Below, in pieces: positions 7,357-14,151 of a stretch of 17,193 nucleotides of DNA; the stretch's first letter is position 1; each line of letters opens with the position of its first letter. A program made the position numbers and the translations under genes. The notes below the pieces were generated by a model. It was not told where the DNA came from. It made no database searches and saw nothing but the letters and a program-made list of their open reading frames with translations. Source of the DNA: Rhodospirillum sp. UBA1311 (lineage in GTDB: Bacteria > Pseudomonadota > Alphaproteobacteria > Rhodospirillales > Rhodospirillaceae); assembly GCA_002307145.1 (NCBI GenBank), contig DBTR01000050.1, positions 17,193-34,385 on the forward strand, in the 5' to 3' direction.

Positions 7357-8550
7357 ATGCGCACACCGGAAGCCTGGGCCGGAGTCGCGGCCACCGACGT
7401 CGATTTCGTTTCCGCGTTGCGCGCCTGTGGCACCCAGGGCGCGGCAATCGTCGGGTTCGATTGGGCGGCCACGCCGCTCGGCCCGATCGACGCGTGGCCC
7501 GAGTGGCTGCGCACGCTGGTGCTGACGATGGCCTCGTCGCCGCATCCGATGTCGTTGCGCATCGGCCCGCACCTCACCACGATCTTCAACGACGCCTTCG
7601 TTCCGCTGCTCGGCGAGCGGGCCAACGGCGCGCTCGGCAAGCGCTTCGACGAAATCTGGCCGGAGCTGTTCGACGAAGTCCTGCCGTGGTTGAGGCGCGC
7701 GCTCGCGGGCGAGCCGGTGTGGAAGAAGGACACGCCGCTGTGGATCACCCGCAACGGCTTCGAGGAACTCACCTATTGGACCTTCGCCTATACCCCGGTG
7801 CGCGACGCGCGCGGGCGGGTGGCGGGAATTCTCAACATCGTCAGCGAGACCACCGAGGTGGTGAAGACCCAGTCCGCCCTGGAGCGCGCCAACCAGACGA
7901 TGTCGATCGAGGTCGAGAACGCGATGCGGGCGCTCAGCCAGCGGGACGAGGCCGAGCGCCAGCAGCGGATCCTGAAGCACGAACTGATCCACCGGATGAA
8001 GAACATGCTGGCGGTGATCAGCTCGATGGTCTCCCACAGCATCCTGAGCGCGCGCTCGGTGCCTCACGCCGCCGAGGTCACGGCGGCCCGGCTCGCGGCC
8101 TATGCGCGGGTGCAGGAAGTGTTTTCCGAGGGCGCATGGTCCGATGCCGACCTCCACCAGGTGGTGGCCGCGGCGATCGCGCCCCATCTCGCCGGCAAGG
8201 AGAAGCGCCTCACCTTCGGCGGACCGCCGATCCGCCTGAACGCGCAGCACTCCCTCGCGATCGCTCTCGCGATCCACGAACTCGCGACCAACGCGGTGAA
8301 ATATGGCGCGCTCTCCAACGGCGAGGGCCGGATTTCGATGGAGTGGTGCATGGACGAGGCGCGCTTCGTCTTCCAGTGGCGCGAGGAGGACGGCCCGGAG
8401 ATCTCGCCGCCGGAAGAACACGGCTTCGGCTCGATTCTCACCGACCGGATCGTGCCGCAATACTTCTCCGGTCGCGCGACCCGGGTGTTCGACCCGAGCG
8501 GCCTGCGCTACACCCTCGAAGGCGAGATCGCCGCGCCGGAAGTCAACTGA
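7357..8550 (+). CDS. PAS-HWE family sensor histidine kinase (copy 1)
   Basis: A soluble sensor kinase of 397 residues with no membrane span. The N-terminal PAS-type domain (about 25-170) contains FDWAATPLGPIDAWP and ITRNGFEELTYWTFAYTP, the form that usually precedes HWE kinases. A helical linker (170-205) leads to the phosphoacceptor helix HELIHRMKNMLAV with H212. The ATPase part shows the HWE marks: HELATNAVKYGALS (N-box, H307 and N312) and FQWREEDGP (W341-x-E343). A GTG at 7312 would add 15 residues, but ATG 7357 matches the family better. Its TGA overlaps the ATG of copy 2 as TGATG, so the two are co-translated. No response regulator lies in the window; the signal and partner are unknown. 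HWE kinases elsewhere often feed light or general-stress pathways, which is family knowledge and not shown here. Confidence 0.92.
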   Translation: MRTPEAWAGVAATDVDFVSALRACGTQGAAIVGFDWAATPLGPIDAWPEWLRTLVLTMASSPHPMSLRIGPHLTTIFNDAFVPLLGERANGALGKRFDEIWPELFDEVLPWLRRALAGEPVWKKDTPLWITRNGFEELTYWTFAYTPVRDARGRVAGILNIVSETTEVVKTQSALERANQTMSIEVENAMRALSQRDEAERQQRILKHELIHRMKNMLAVISSMVSHSILSARSVPHAAEVTAARLAAYARVQEVFSEGAWSDADLHQVVAAAIAPHLAGKEKRLTFGGPPIRLNAQHSLAIALAIHELATNAVKYGALSNGEGRISMEWCMDEARFVFQWREEDGPEISPPEEHGFGSILTDRIVPQYFSGRATRVFDPSGLRYTLEGEIAAPEVN

Positions 8551-9755
8551 TGTCGGAGCCATCCTCCCCCGGCATGCGCGTCGCCGATTGCTGGGCGGGA
8601 TTTCCGTCATCCCCGGGCAATTTCGCCGCACGGCTGCGTGCCTGCGGCGCGCAGGGGGCGGCGATCGCGGCCTTCGACTGGAGCGCGACGCCACTCGGCC
8701 CGCTTGACGGATGGCCGGTTTCGCTGCGCGCGGTGACGCACACGCTCGCCGCCTCGGCCCAGCCGATGTGCCTGTGGTACGGGCCGGAGCTGACCACGAT
8801 CTTCAATGCCGGGTTCGCGCCGATCCTCGGGAAACGCGCCGACGATGCGCTCGGCAGGCGCCTCGACCAGGTCTGGCCCGAGATCTTCGACGAACTCGTG
8901 CCGATGGTGCGCCAGGCGCTCTCGGGCGAAACCGTGTGGCGCGGGAACATGCCGCTGTGGATCACCCGCAACGGCTTCGAGGAGCTCACCTACTGGCGCT
9001 TCTCCTACAGCCCGGTGCTCGACGACGCGGGACGGATCGCCGGTTTTCTCGACGTCGTGACCGAGACTACCGAAGCGTTCAAGACCCAGATCGCGCTTGA
9101 GAAGGCCAACGAATCCCTCGGCTACGAAGTCGAGAACGCGATGCGGCTGCTGCGCGAACGCGACGAGGCGGAGCGCCAGCAGCGGGTTCTGCGGCACGAG
9201 TTGATCCACCGGATGAAGAACATGCTGGCGGTGATCTCGGCGATGGTCACCCACAGCATCCGCAATGCCAAGAGCCTCGATCAGGCCGCCGAGGCCACGA
9301 GCGCGCGGCTTGGCGCCTACGCGCGGGTGCAGGAGGTGTTCTCCGAGGGCGCGGGGCCCGAGACCGACCTCGCCCACGTGGTCGCGGCGGCCCTCGCGCC
9401 CCACGTCGGCGGACGGGAAGGCCGCATCATCGCCGCCGGGCCGCAGGTTCGGCTGTCGTCCAAGCACACGCTCGCGATCCACGAGCTTTCGACCAATGCG
9501 GTGAAATACGGCGCGCTCGCGAATCCGACCGGCAGGGTCGAGGTGCGGTGGAGCACCGACGCGGACGCCCGCTTCATCTTCGACTGGCGGGAATCCGGCG
9601 GCCCGACGGTGGCGCCGCCGACGTCGACCGGATTCGGCACCACGCTCATCGACCGGATCGTCCCGTCGTATTTTTCCGGCCGTGCCGACCGGACTTTCGC
9701 GCCCGAGGGGATGCACTACGTCCTCGAAGGCACGATCTCTCCTTCCGACGACTGA
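8550..9755 (+). CDS. PAS-HWE family sensor histidine kinase (copy 2, shortened before N-box)
   Basis: Tandem paralogue of the preceding kinase, 401 residues, collinear throughout: PAS-type domain (about 35-178), linker, HELIHRMKNMLAV with H220, N-box HELSTNAVKYGAL (H311, N316) and FDWRESGGP (W346-x-E348). All catalytic letters are kept. The segment before the N-box, however, reads RLSSKHTLAIHEL, four residues shorter than RLNAQHSLAIALAIHEL in copy 1, so about one helical turn is missing next to the ATP site. Copy 1 has the nine bases CTCGCGATC twice here, 12 bases apart, and copy 2 has them once. The ATG shares its A with the stop of copy 1. The reading frame is open far upstream inside copy 1, but that extension is only a high-GC shadow. 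It may be a weaker kinase, a phosphatase or a heterodimer partner. Confidence 0.92.
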   Translation: MSEPSSPGMRVADCWAGFPSSPGNFAARLRACGAQGAAIAAFDWSATPLGPLDGWPVSLRAVTHTLAASAQPMCLWYGPELTTIFNAGFAPILGKRADDALGRRLDQVWPEIFDELVPMVRQALSGETVWRGNMPLWITRNGFEELTYWRFSYSPVLDDAGRIAGFLDVVTETTEAFKTQIALEKANESLGYEVENAMRLLRERDEAERQQRVLRHELIHRMKNMLAVISAMVTHSIRNAKSLDQAAEATSARLGAYARVQEVFSEGAGPETDLAHVVAAALAPHVGGREGRIIAAGPQVRLSSKHTLAIHELSTNAVKYGALANPTGRVEVRWSTDADARFIFDWRESGGPTVAPPTSTGFGTTLIDRIVPSYFSGRADRTFAPEGMHYVLEGTISPSDD

Positions 9756-9779
9756 CGCCCCGCCCCAGGAGACCGCCCG

Positions 9780-10400
9780 ATGACCGACTACCACGTGTTC
9801 GCGCCGGCGGAAGGCCACCGCCTCGCCCACGATCCGCTCAATTCGATCGTCGCGCCGCGGCCGATCGGCTGGATCGCCACCCGGCGGGGCGCGGGCGGCT
9901 TCAACCTCGCGCCCTACAGCTTCTTCAACCTGTTCAACTACCGCCCGCCGATTTTGGGCTTCGCCAGCATTGGCTGGAAGGACAGCGTGCGCAACATCGC
10001 GGAGACCGGAGAGTTCACCTGGAACCTCGCCACCGTGCCGCTGGCGGAACGGATGAACGCCAGCGCCGCGACCGTGCCGCCCGACGTCGACGAATTCGCC
10101 CTCGCAGGGCTCACCCCGGCGGCGGCCCTGGCGGTGAACGCTCCGCGCGTGGCGGAAAGCCCGGTGTGCTTCGAGTGCAAGCTGACCCAGATGATCCGCC
10201 TCGCCGCTGCCGACGGCACGGAAACCGACACCTGGCTGACGCTGGGCGAAGCGGTGATGATCCACATCGACGAACGCCTGATCGTGGACGGCGTCTACGA
10301 CACGGTGAAGGGCGAGCCGATTTTGCGCGGCGGCGGCGCGGCGGACTATTTCACGATTTCCGAGGCGGCGCGTTTCCTGATGGGCCGCCCCGGCGCGTGA
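9780..10400 (+). CDS. Flavin reductase-domain protein (FMN-binding split barrel)
   Basis: A 206-residue protein of the flavin reductase-like family, which binds FMN and in characterised members reduces flavin with NAD(P)H. Family segments are APRPIGWIAT (25-34), FNLAPYSFFNLFNYRPPILGF (41-61, near the FMN phosphate) and the KDSVRNI...GEFTWNLA block (about 67-84). There is no signal peptide and no fused oxygenase. The ATG at 9780 has AGGAG about 8 nt upstream. It starts 24 bp after the kinase pair on the same strand, so it is probably in the same transcript, and it converges on the thioredoxin gene with a 4-bp gap. Proteins of this group are often annotated only by domain; the physiological acceptor cannot be told from sequence. 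Confidence 0.9.
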   Translation: MTDYHVFAPAEGHRLAHDPLNSIVAPRPIGWIATRRGAGGFNLAPYSFFNLFNYRPPILGFASIGWKDSVRNIAETGEFTWNLATVPLAERMNASAATVPPDVDEFALAGLTPAAALAVNAPRVAESPVCFECKLTQMIRLAAADGTETDTWLTLGEAVMIHIDERLIVDGVYDTVKGEPILRGGGAADYFTISEAARFLMGRPGA

Positions 10401-10404
10401 GGGC

Positions 10405-10638
10405 TCAGGCGAGCCAGGCGTCGATATCCGCCGCCTTCGGCAGTCCACCCGCGTGGACGACCTTGCCGTCGACGACGATGCCCGGCGTCGCGGCGATGCC
10501 GTAGCCCGCGATCGCGGCGTAGTCGGTAACCTTTTCGAGCGTGATCGCAACGCCGAGCTTGTCGGCCTCGGCCTGCACCATTTCGGCGGTGGTCTGGCAG
10601 CGCTTGCAGCCCGGGCCCAGAACCTTGACGTCTTTCAT
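10405..10638 (-). CDS. Thioredoxin-fold mini-protein, redox-active disulfide type
   Basis: A 77-residue glutaredoxin/thioredoxin-fold protein of the thioredoxin_3 (redox-active disulfide protein 2) type. The active site is GPGCKRC (8-14) with C11 and C14, and the cis-proline loop is ATPGIVVDG (50-58). The frame is open upstream, but the ATG at 10638 is set by AGAGGG just before it and by the family N-terminus. It starts 11 nt after the permease stop, so it is the last gene of the arsR-permease-thioredoxin unit. Small proteins of this type commonly travel with DUF318 permeases; a role in handing thiol-bound metalloid or electrons to the permease or to ArsC is plausible but unproven. Confidence 0.9.
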   Translation of the reverse strand: MKDVKVLGPGCKRCQTTAEMVQAEADKLGVAITLEKVTDYAAIAGYGIAATPGIVVDGKVVHAGGLPKAADIDAWLA

Positions 10639-10649
10639 GTTTCCCTCTT

Positions 10650-11726
10650 TCAGGCGAACAGCAGGTTGAAGAGATAGCCGACGCCGAGGATCCCCACCCC
10701 GACGACCCCGGCGAACACCGCGATCAGCTTCGCGGACAGAACCTTGCGCAGGATGATCATCTCCGGCGCGGAGAGCGCGATCACGCTCATCATGAACGCG
10801 AGCACGGTGCCGAGCGCCGCACCCTTGCCGAGCAGCGCCTCGACCACCGGCACGATCCCGGCGGCGCTCGAATACATCGGAATCCCCAGCAGCACCGCGG
10901 CGGGCACCGACCACCACGCGTCGCGGCCCATGATCTCGGCCAACAGGTCGGCGGGGACGTAGCCGTGGATGAACGCGCCGAGCCCGATCCCCGCAATGAT
11001 CCACTTCCACACCTTGCCGACGATGTCCTTGACCGCCTCGACGCCCGCGTCGATCCGGTCGGCAAGAGTGAGGCGCTCGGGCGGCAGGTCGACGGCGGCG
11101 GCGCGCACTTCGCGCACCCAGGGCTCCAGCCAGCCTTCGAGGCGGAAGCGGCCGATCACCCAGCCCGCGACGATGGCGATGCCGAGGCCGAAGCCGAGAT
11201 ACGCCGCCGCCACCTTCCAGCCGAGCAACGCGAACAGCAGGCCGAGGGCGATCTCGTTGACCATCGGCGCGGCGATCAGGAAGGAGAAGGTGACGCCGAG
11301 CGGCACCCCCGCCGAGACGAAGCCGATGAACAGCGGCACCGCCGAGCACGAGCAGAACGGCGTGACGATGCCGAGCGACGCGGCGGCGACGTTGCCGACG
11401 CCCTCGTGCTTGCCCGCGAGCACGGCGCGGGTGCGCTCTGCGGAGAAGAAACTGCGCACGATGCCCATGGCGAACACCACCAGGGCGAGGAGCATCAGCA
11501 CCTTCGGCGTATCGTAGACGAAGAACGCGAGCGCCTCGGCGAGGTGGCTTTCGGGATCGAGGGGGAGCTGCGCCACCACCCAGTCGGCGGCGGGCTGGAG
11601 CATGGCGTAGACCGCCGCCCACGCCGCGACGCCGAGCGCCACGCGCGCCAGCAGCACGCGCGACGACAGGGTTTCGGGCGGGGTGACGGGAACCTCGGGA
11701 ACCGGGCTGGCGCAACCGCAACTCAT
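10650..11726 (-). CDS. arsP: ArsP/DUF318-family permease
   Basis: An integral membrane permease of 358 residues with about eight to ten hydrophobic segments. The family core is TPFCSCSAVPLFIGF (122-136), with cysteines C126 and C128, followed by AAPMVNEIALG (152-162) and the repeat-like GIPMYSSAAGIVP (281-293) in the second half. In characterised ArsP proteins a cysteine motif in the membrane binds trivalent organoarsenicals for export; whether this protein prefers methylarsenite, roxarsone-type compounds or another ion is unknown, so the symbol is tentative. The N-terminus MSCGC adds a CxC pair in the cytosol or near the membrane. The ATG overlaps the TGA of arsR as ATGA, so translation is coupled. 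Confidence 0.85.
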   Translation of the reverse strand: MSCGCASPVPEVPVTPPETLSSRVLLARVALGVAAWAAVYAMLQPAADWVVAQLPLDPESHLAEALAFFVYDTPKVLMLLALVVFAMGIVRSFFSAERTRAVLAGKHEGVGNVAAASLGIVTPFCSCSAVPLFIGFVSAGVPLGVTFSFLIAAPMVNEIALGLLFALLGWKVAAAYLGFGLGIAIVAGWVIGRFRLEGWLEPWVREVRAAAVDLPPERLTLADRIDAGVEAVKDIVGKVWKWIIAGIGLGAFIHGYVPADLLAEIMGRDAWWSVPAAVLLGIPMYSSAAGIVPVVEALLGKGAALGTVLAFMMSVIALSAPEMIILRKVLSAKLIAVFAGVVGVGILGVGYLFNLLFA

Positions 11727-12022
11727 GCCGCGACCTCCGCCGGAGTTTGGGACGGCAACGCCAGCACCGCGTCGACCACCGCCACGGTGGCGGCGTCGAG
11801 GCCGGGGTTGCGGCGATAGCGCACCCACTGCGCGTCGCGACGGTCGATCACCAACCCCGCAGCCTTAAGCGCGCCCATATGGCGCGACATCCGCGACTGG
11901 GTCGCGCCAAGCTGGTCCATCAGCTCGCAGATGCACAGTTCCTCGCCCGGCCAGAGCAGGCGCAGCGCGCCGAGGCGGGTGGGTTCGGCAAGAGCGGAAA
12001 GCAAGGTGATCGGTTCAGCCAT
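11723..12022 (-). CDS. arsR: ArsR-family metalloid-responsive repressor
   Basis: A 99-residue winged-helix repressor. The classical ArsR metal site at the start of the recognition region appears as ELCICEL (28-34) with C30 and C32. The third cysteine found in the E. coli R773 protein is absent, but two suffice for arsenite or antimonite release in known members. The recognition helix follows as GATQSRMSRHMGALKAAGL, and a beta-wing as RDAQWVRYRR. It is first in the unit arsR-permease-thioredoxin and divergent from arsC. The control region between them (12023-12129) contains a sigma70-like promoter overlapped by a perfect inverted repeat, so autoregulation is strongly suggested. Confidence 0.93.
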   Translation of the reverse strand: MAEPITLLSALAEPTRLGALRLLWPGEELCICELMDQLGATQSRMSRHMGALKAAGLVIDRRDAQWVRYRRNPGLDAATVAVVDAVLALPSQTPAEVAA

Positions 12023-12036
12023 TTGCGTATATCCGT

Positions 12037-12056
12037 TTATGCGTTTGAGCGCATAA
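12037..12056. promoter_or_regulatory. Probable ArsR operator (7-6-7 inverted repeat)
   Basis: TTATGCG (12037-12043) and CGCATAA (12050-12056) form a perfect inverted repeat with a 6-nt spacer. It lies 15 bp upstream of the arsR start, and its right arm covers most of the predicted -10 element. A further partial copy, TTGCGTATAT, lies at 12023-12032. AT-rich arms around GCG/CGC are typical of ArsR-type operators. The position explains repression of arsR directly and possibly of arsC, whose start is 74 bp away on the other strand. Confidence 0.75.
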
Positions 12057-12081
12057 TATCCCTTGCCATCTGGCGCGTCAA
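12053..12081 (-). promoter_or_regulatory. Sigma70-like promoter of the arsR unit
   Basis: Read on the minus strand, TTGACG (12081-12076) is followed after exactly 17 nt by TATTAT (12058-12053), a very good -35/-10 pair for this GC-rich DNA. Transcription should start near 12046, inside the inverted repeat, and give a leader of about 24 nt to the arsR ATG. Confidence 0.7.
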
Positions 12082-12129
12082 ACCCCGATCATGCGAGAGT
12101 GATGTTTCCGCCAGAGCCAGGAGCCGCCC

Positions 12130-12555
12130 ATGGATGTCGTGATCTACCACAACCCCGCCTGCGGCACGTCGCGCAACGTGCTCGCGCTGATCCGCCATGC
12201 GGGGATCGAGCCCCACGTCATCGAATACCTGAAATCGCCGCCCGACCGTGCCGCGCTCAAGGATCTGAGCGAGCGGATGCAGGTGCCGCCGCGCGCGATG
12301 CTGCGCAAGAAGGGCACGCCCTACGCCGAGCTTGGCCTCGACGACCCGAACCTGTCCGACGACGCGATCCTCGACGCGATGGCGGCGCACCCGATCCTGC
12401 TCGAACGCCCGGTGGTGATCACGCCCAAAGGCACCCGCCTCTGCCGCCCCTCCGAGAAGGTGCTCGACCTGCTGCCGGAAATGCCGAAAGGCGAATTCCG
12501 CAAGGAAGACGGCGAACTCGTCCTCGACGCCGAGGGCAAGCCGGTCGCCGGCTGA
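12130..12555 (+). CDS. arsC: Glutaredoxin-linked arsenate reductase
   Basis: Reduces arsenate to arsenite with glutathione/glutaredoxin in the cytoplasm (E. coli plasmid ArsC class). The active site IYHNPACGTSR (5-15) carries catalytic C11. The three anion-binding arginines of the family correspond to R59 (MLRKKG), R93 (LLERPVV) and R106 (RLCRPSE). At 141 residues it is full length. ATG 12130 has AGGAG with about 7-nt spacing. It is divergent from arsR across 107 bp and followed by a strong hairpin. The arsenite product needs an exit route; no ArsB or Acr3 is in the window, so either the ArsP-like permease, an unlinked pump or glutathione-based export must do this. Confidence 0.95.
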   Translation: MDVVIYHNPACGTSRNVLALIRHAGIEPHVIEYLKSPPDRAALKDLSERMQVPPRAMLRKKGTPYAELGLDDPNLSDDAILDAMAAHPILLERPVVITPKGTRLCRPSEKVLDLLPEMPKGEFRKEDGELVLDAEGKPVAG

Positions 12556-12579
12556 AGCGGGCGATCGAGTTGCGGGATT

Positions 12580-12611
12580 CGGTGCGGGTCGGATGTTCCC
12601 GATCCGCACCG
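12580..12611 (+). terminator. Hairpin after arsC (weak U-tract)
   Basis: CGGTGCGGGTCG (12580-12591) pairs with CGATCCGCACCG (12600-12611) through a short loop, with one G-U pair in the plus-strand RNA. It lies 25 bp after the arsC stop and 17 bp before the stop of the convergent carboxyltransferase gene. Only TT follows on the plus strand, so it may be an RNA end-stabiliser or Rho-assisted stop rather than a full intrinsic terminator. The minus-strand RNA would have a C-A mismatch instead. Confidence 0.5.
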
Positions 12612-12627
12612 TTCGCAAGATCGGACC

Positions 12628-14022
12628 TCAGGCCGCCTTGGCCGGGTCCTTGCCGAGGTTCTTCGGCCCCTCGGGGCGGGACTTGAAGAAGGTTTCGGCG
12701 ACGCTCGGGAACATCGCGTAGGTCAGCACGTCTTCGTCCGAGCCGTCGAAGTTGGCGAGCGCGGCAGCCTCGGATTTCAGTTGGTCCCATTCCGGCTTCA
12801 ACAGATCGGCCGGACGCCCGGTGATCACCGCCTTGCCGGTGAGGCCTTGCGCCTGGGCCAGGACTTCCGGGTTCTTCTCGCCCAGCGTACTGCCGTAGTA
12901 GCCGAGCATCAGGTCGGAGAATTCCTCGGTCTGGGTGCCGTAGCGCTCGCCCATCAGCACGTTGAACACCGCCTGGCTGCCGACGATCTGCGACGACGGC
13001 GTGACCAGCGGCGGATAGCCCGCGTCGGCCCGCACCCGCGGCACTTCCTCCATCACGTCCTGGAGCATGTCCGAGGCTTCCATCTCCTTCAGCTGGTTGA
13101 CCATGTTGGAGATCATCCCGCCGGGGATCTGGCTGTCGAAGATTTCGGTGTCGACGCCGTTGTAGTCGGCCATGAAGTGCTTGTAGCGCGGCCGGATCTT
13201 GGCGAAGTGGCGCTTCACCTTGAGGATCCGGTCCATGTCGAGCTTGGTCTCGTAGCCGGTGCCGGCGAGCATCGCCACCAGGGATTCGGTCGGGTTGTGG
13301 CCGGAGCCGAGCGCCAGCGAACTGATCGAGGTGTCGACGATGTCGACCCCGGCCTCGATCGCCTTCATGATCGAGACCAGCGTCACGCCGGTGGTCGAGT
13401 GGACGTGGAGGTGGACCAGGGTATCCGCACCGCACGCGGTCTTGATCCCCTTGACCAGATCATAGGCCACCTGCGGCGTGAGCAGCGCCGCCATGTCCTT
13501 GATCGCGATGGAATCGACGCCCATCGCCTTCAATTCCGTCGCCATCTGGATGAACGCCTCGACGGTGTGCACCGGGCTGACGGTGTAGCAGATCGTGCCC
13601 TGGGCGTGCTTGCCGGTGGCCTTCACCGCCCGGATCGCGGTCTTGAGGTTGCGCAGGTCGTTCAACGCATCGAACACCCGGAACACGTCCATGCCGTTCT
13701 TCGCCGCCTTCTCGACGAAGCGTTCGACCACGCCGTCCTCGTAATGGCGGTAGCCGAGAAGATTCTGGCCGCGCAGGAGCATTTGCAGCGGCGTCTTCGG
13801 CATCAGCTTCTTGAAGGTGCGGAGGCGTTCCCAGGGATCTTCGTTGAGGAAGCGAATGCAGGCGTCGAAGGTCGCGCCGCCCCAGCACTCCAGCGACCAA
13901 TACCCCGCGTTGTCGAGATCCTCGCAGGCGGGAACCATGTCCTCCATCGCCATGCGCGTGGCCATGAGGCTTTGGTGCGCGTCGCGCAAAATCACGTCGG
14001 TTATTTCCACAACGCGTCCCAT
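12628..14022 (-). CDS. Biotin-dependent carboxyltransferase, transcarboxylase 5S / PycB-OadA type, no biotin domain
   Basis: Moves CO2 between carboxybiotin and pyruvate/oxaloacetate. The protein (464 residues) is strikingly close to the 5S subunit of Propionibacterium methylmalonyl-CoA carboxytransferase, sharing RDAHQSLMATRMAMEDMV, LECWGGATFDACIRFLNEDP and LVTPSSQIVG blocks. The metal and active-site set of 5S (D23, carbamylated K184, M186, H215, H217) is found here with a constant shift of nine: D14, K175, M177, H206 and H208. It ends at KDPAKAA without the biotin-lysine AMKM domain found in OadA and many PycB proteins, and shorter than 5S itself. ATG 14022 is fixed by GGAGGAAG just upstream; the frame is open to 14076 but that part is not family-like. 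It lies downstream of a long ArsR regulator. A biotin carrier and carboxylase must be supplied from elsewhere, so it could be a pyruvate carboxylase part, an oxaloacetate decarboxylase or a transcarboxylase. Confidence 0.92.
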   Translation of the reverse strand: MGRVVEITDVILRDAHQSLMATRMAMEDMVPACEDLDNAGYWSLECWGGATFDACIRFLNEDPWERLRTFKKLMPKTPLQMLLRGQNLLGYRHYEDGVVERFVEKAAKNGMDVFRVFDALNDLRNLKTAIRAVKATGKHAQGTICYTVSPVHTVEAFIQMATELKAMGVDSIAIKDMAALLTPQVAYDLVKGIKTACGADTLVHLHVHSTTGVTLVSIMKAIEAGVDIVDTSISSLALGSGHNPTESLVAMLAGTGYETKLDMDRILKVKRHFAKIRPRYKHFMADYNGVDTEIFDSQIPGGMISNMVNQLKEMEASDMLQDVMEEVPRVRADAGYPPLVTPSSQIVGSQAVFNVLMGERYGTQTEEFSDLMLGYYGSTLGEKNPEVLAQAQGLTGKAVITGRPADLLKPEWDQLKSEAAALANFDGSDEDVLTYAMFPSVAETFFKSRPEGPKNLGKDPAKAA

Positions 14023-14066
14023 TGGTCTTCCTCCAGGATTGATGCGAGAGCCCACAAGGCATGGGA

Positions 14067-14084
14067 ATACCCCCACGCGGGTAT
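14067..14084. promoter_or_regulatory. Inverted repeat upstream of carboxyltransferase
   Basis: ATACCC (14067-14072) and GGGTAT (14079-14084) form a perfect 6-6-6 inverted repeat 45 bp upstream of the carboxyltransferase ATG, in the 129-bp gap after the ArsR-type gene. The C/G-tract dyad resembles operators of the CsoR/RcnR class, but no such regulator is in the window; a site for the adjacent ArsR-type protein is also possible. A weak minus -10 (TATTCT, about 14102-14097) lies upstream. Confidence 0.35.
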
Positions 14085-14151
14085 GGGTGATCGTATGAGA
14101 ATAAGCGCCCCGGGGGCGAACGAGAACCCGGATGTGGAAATTTCTTTTCGC

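Noticed and set aside
7461..9755. A 764-codon frame that would make kinase copy 2 much longer
   Set aside because: The upstream 360 or so codons are out of frame with kinase copy 1 and look like a shadow. Copy 2 starts naturally at ATG 8550 with a TGATG overlap.
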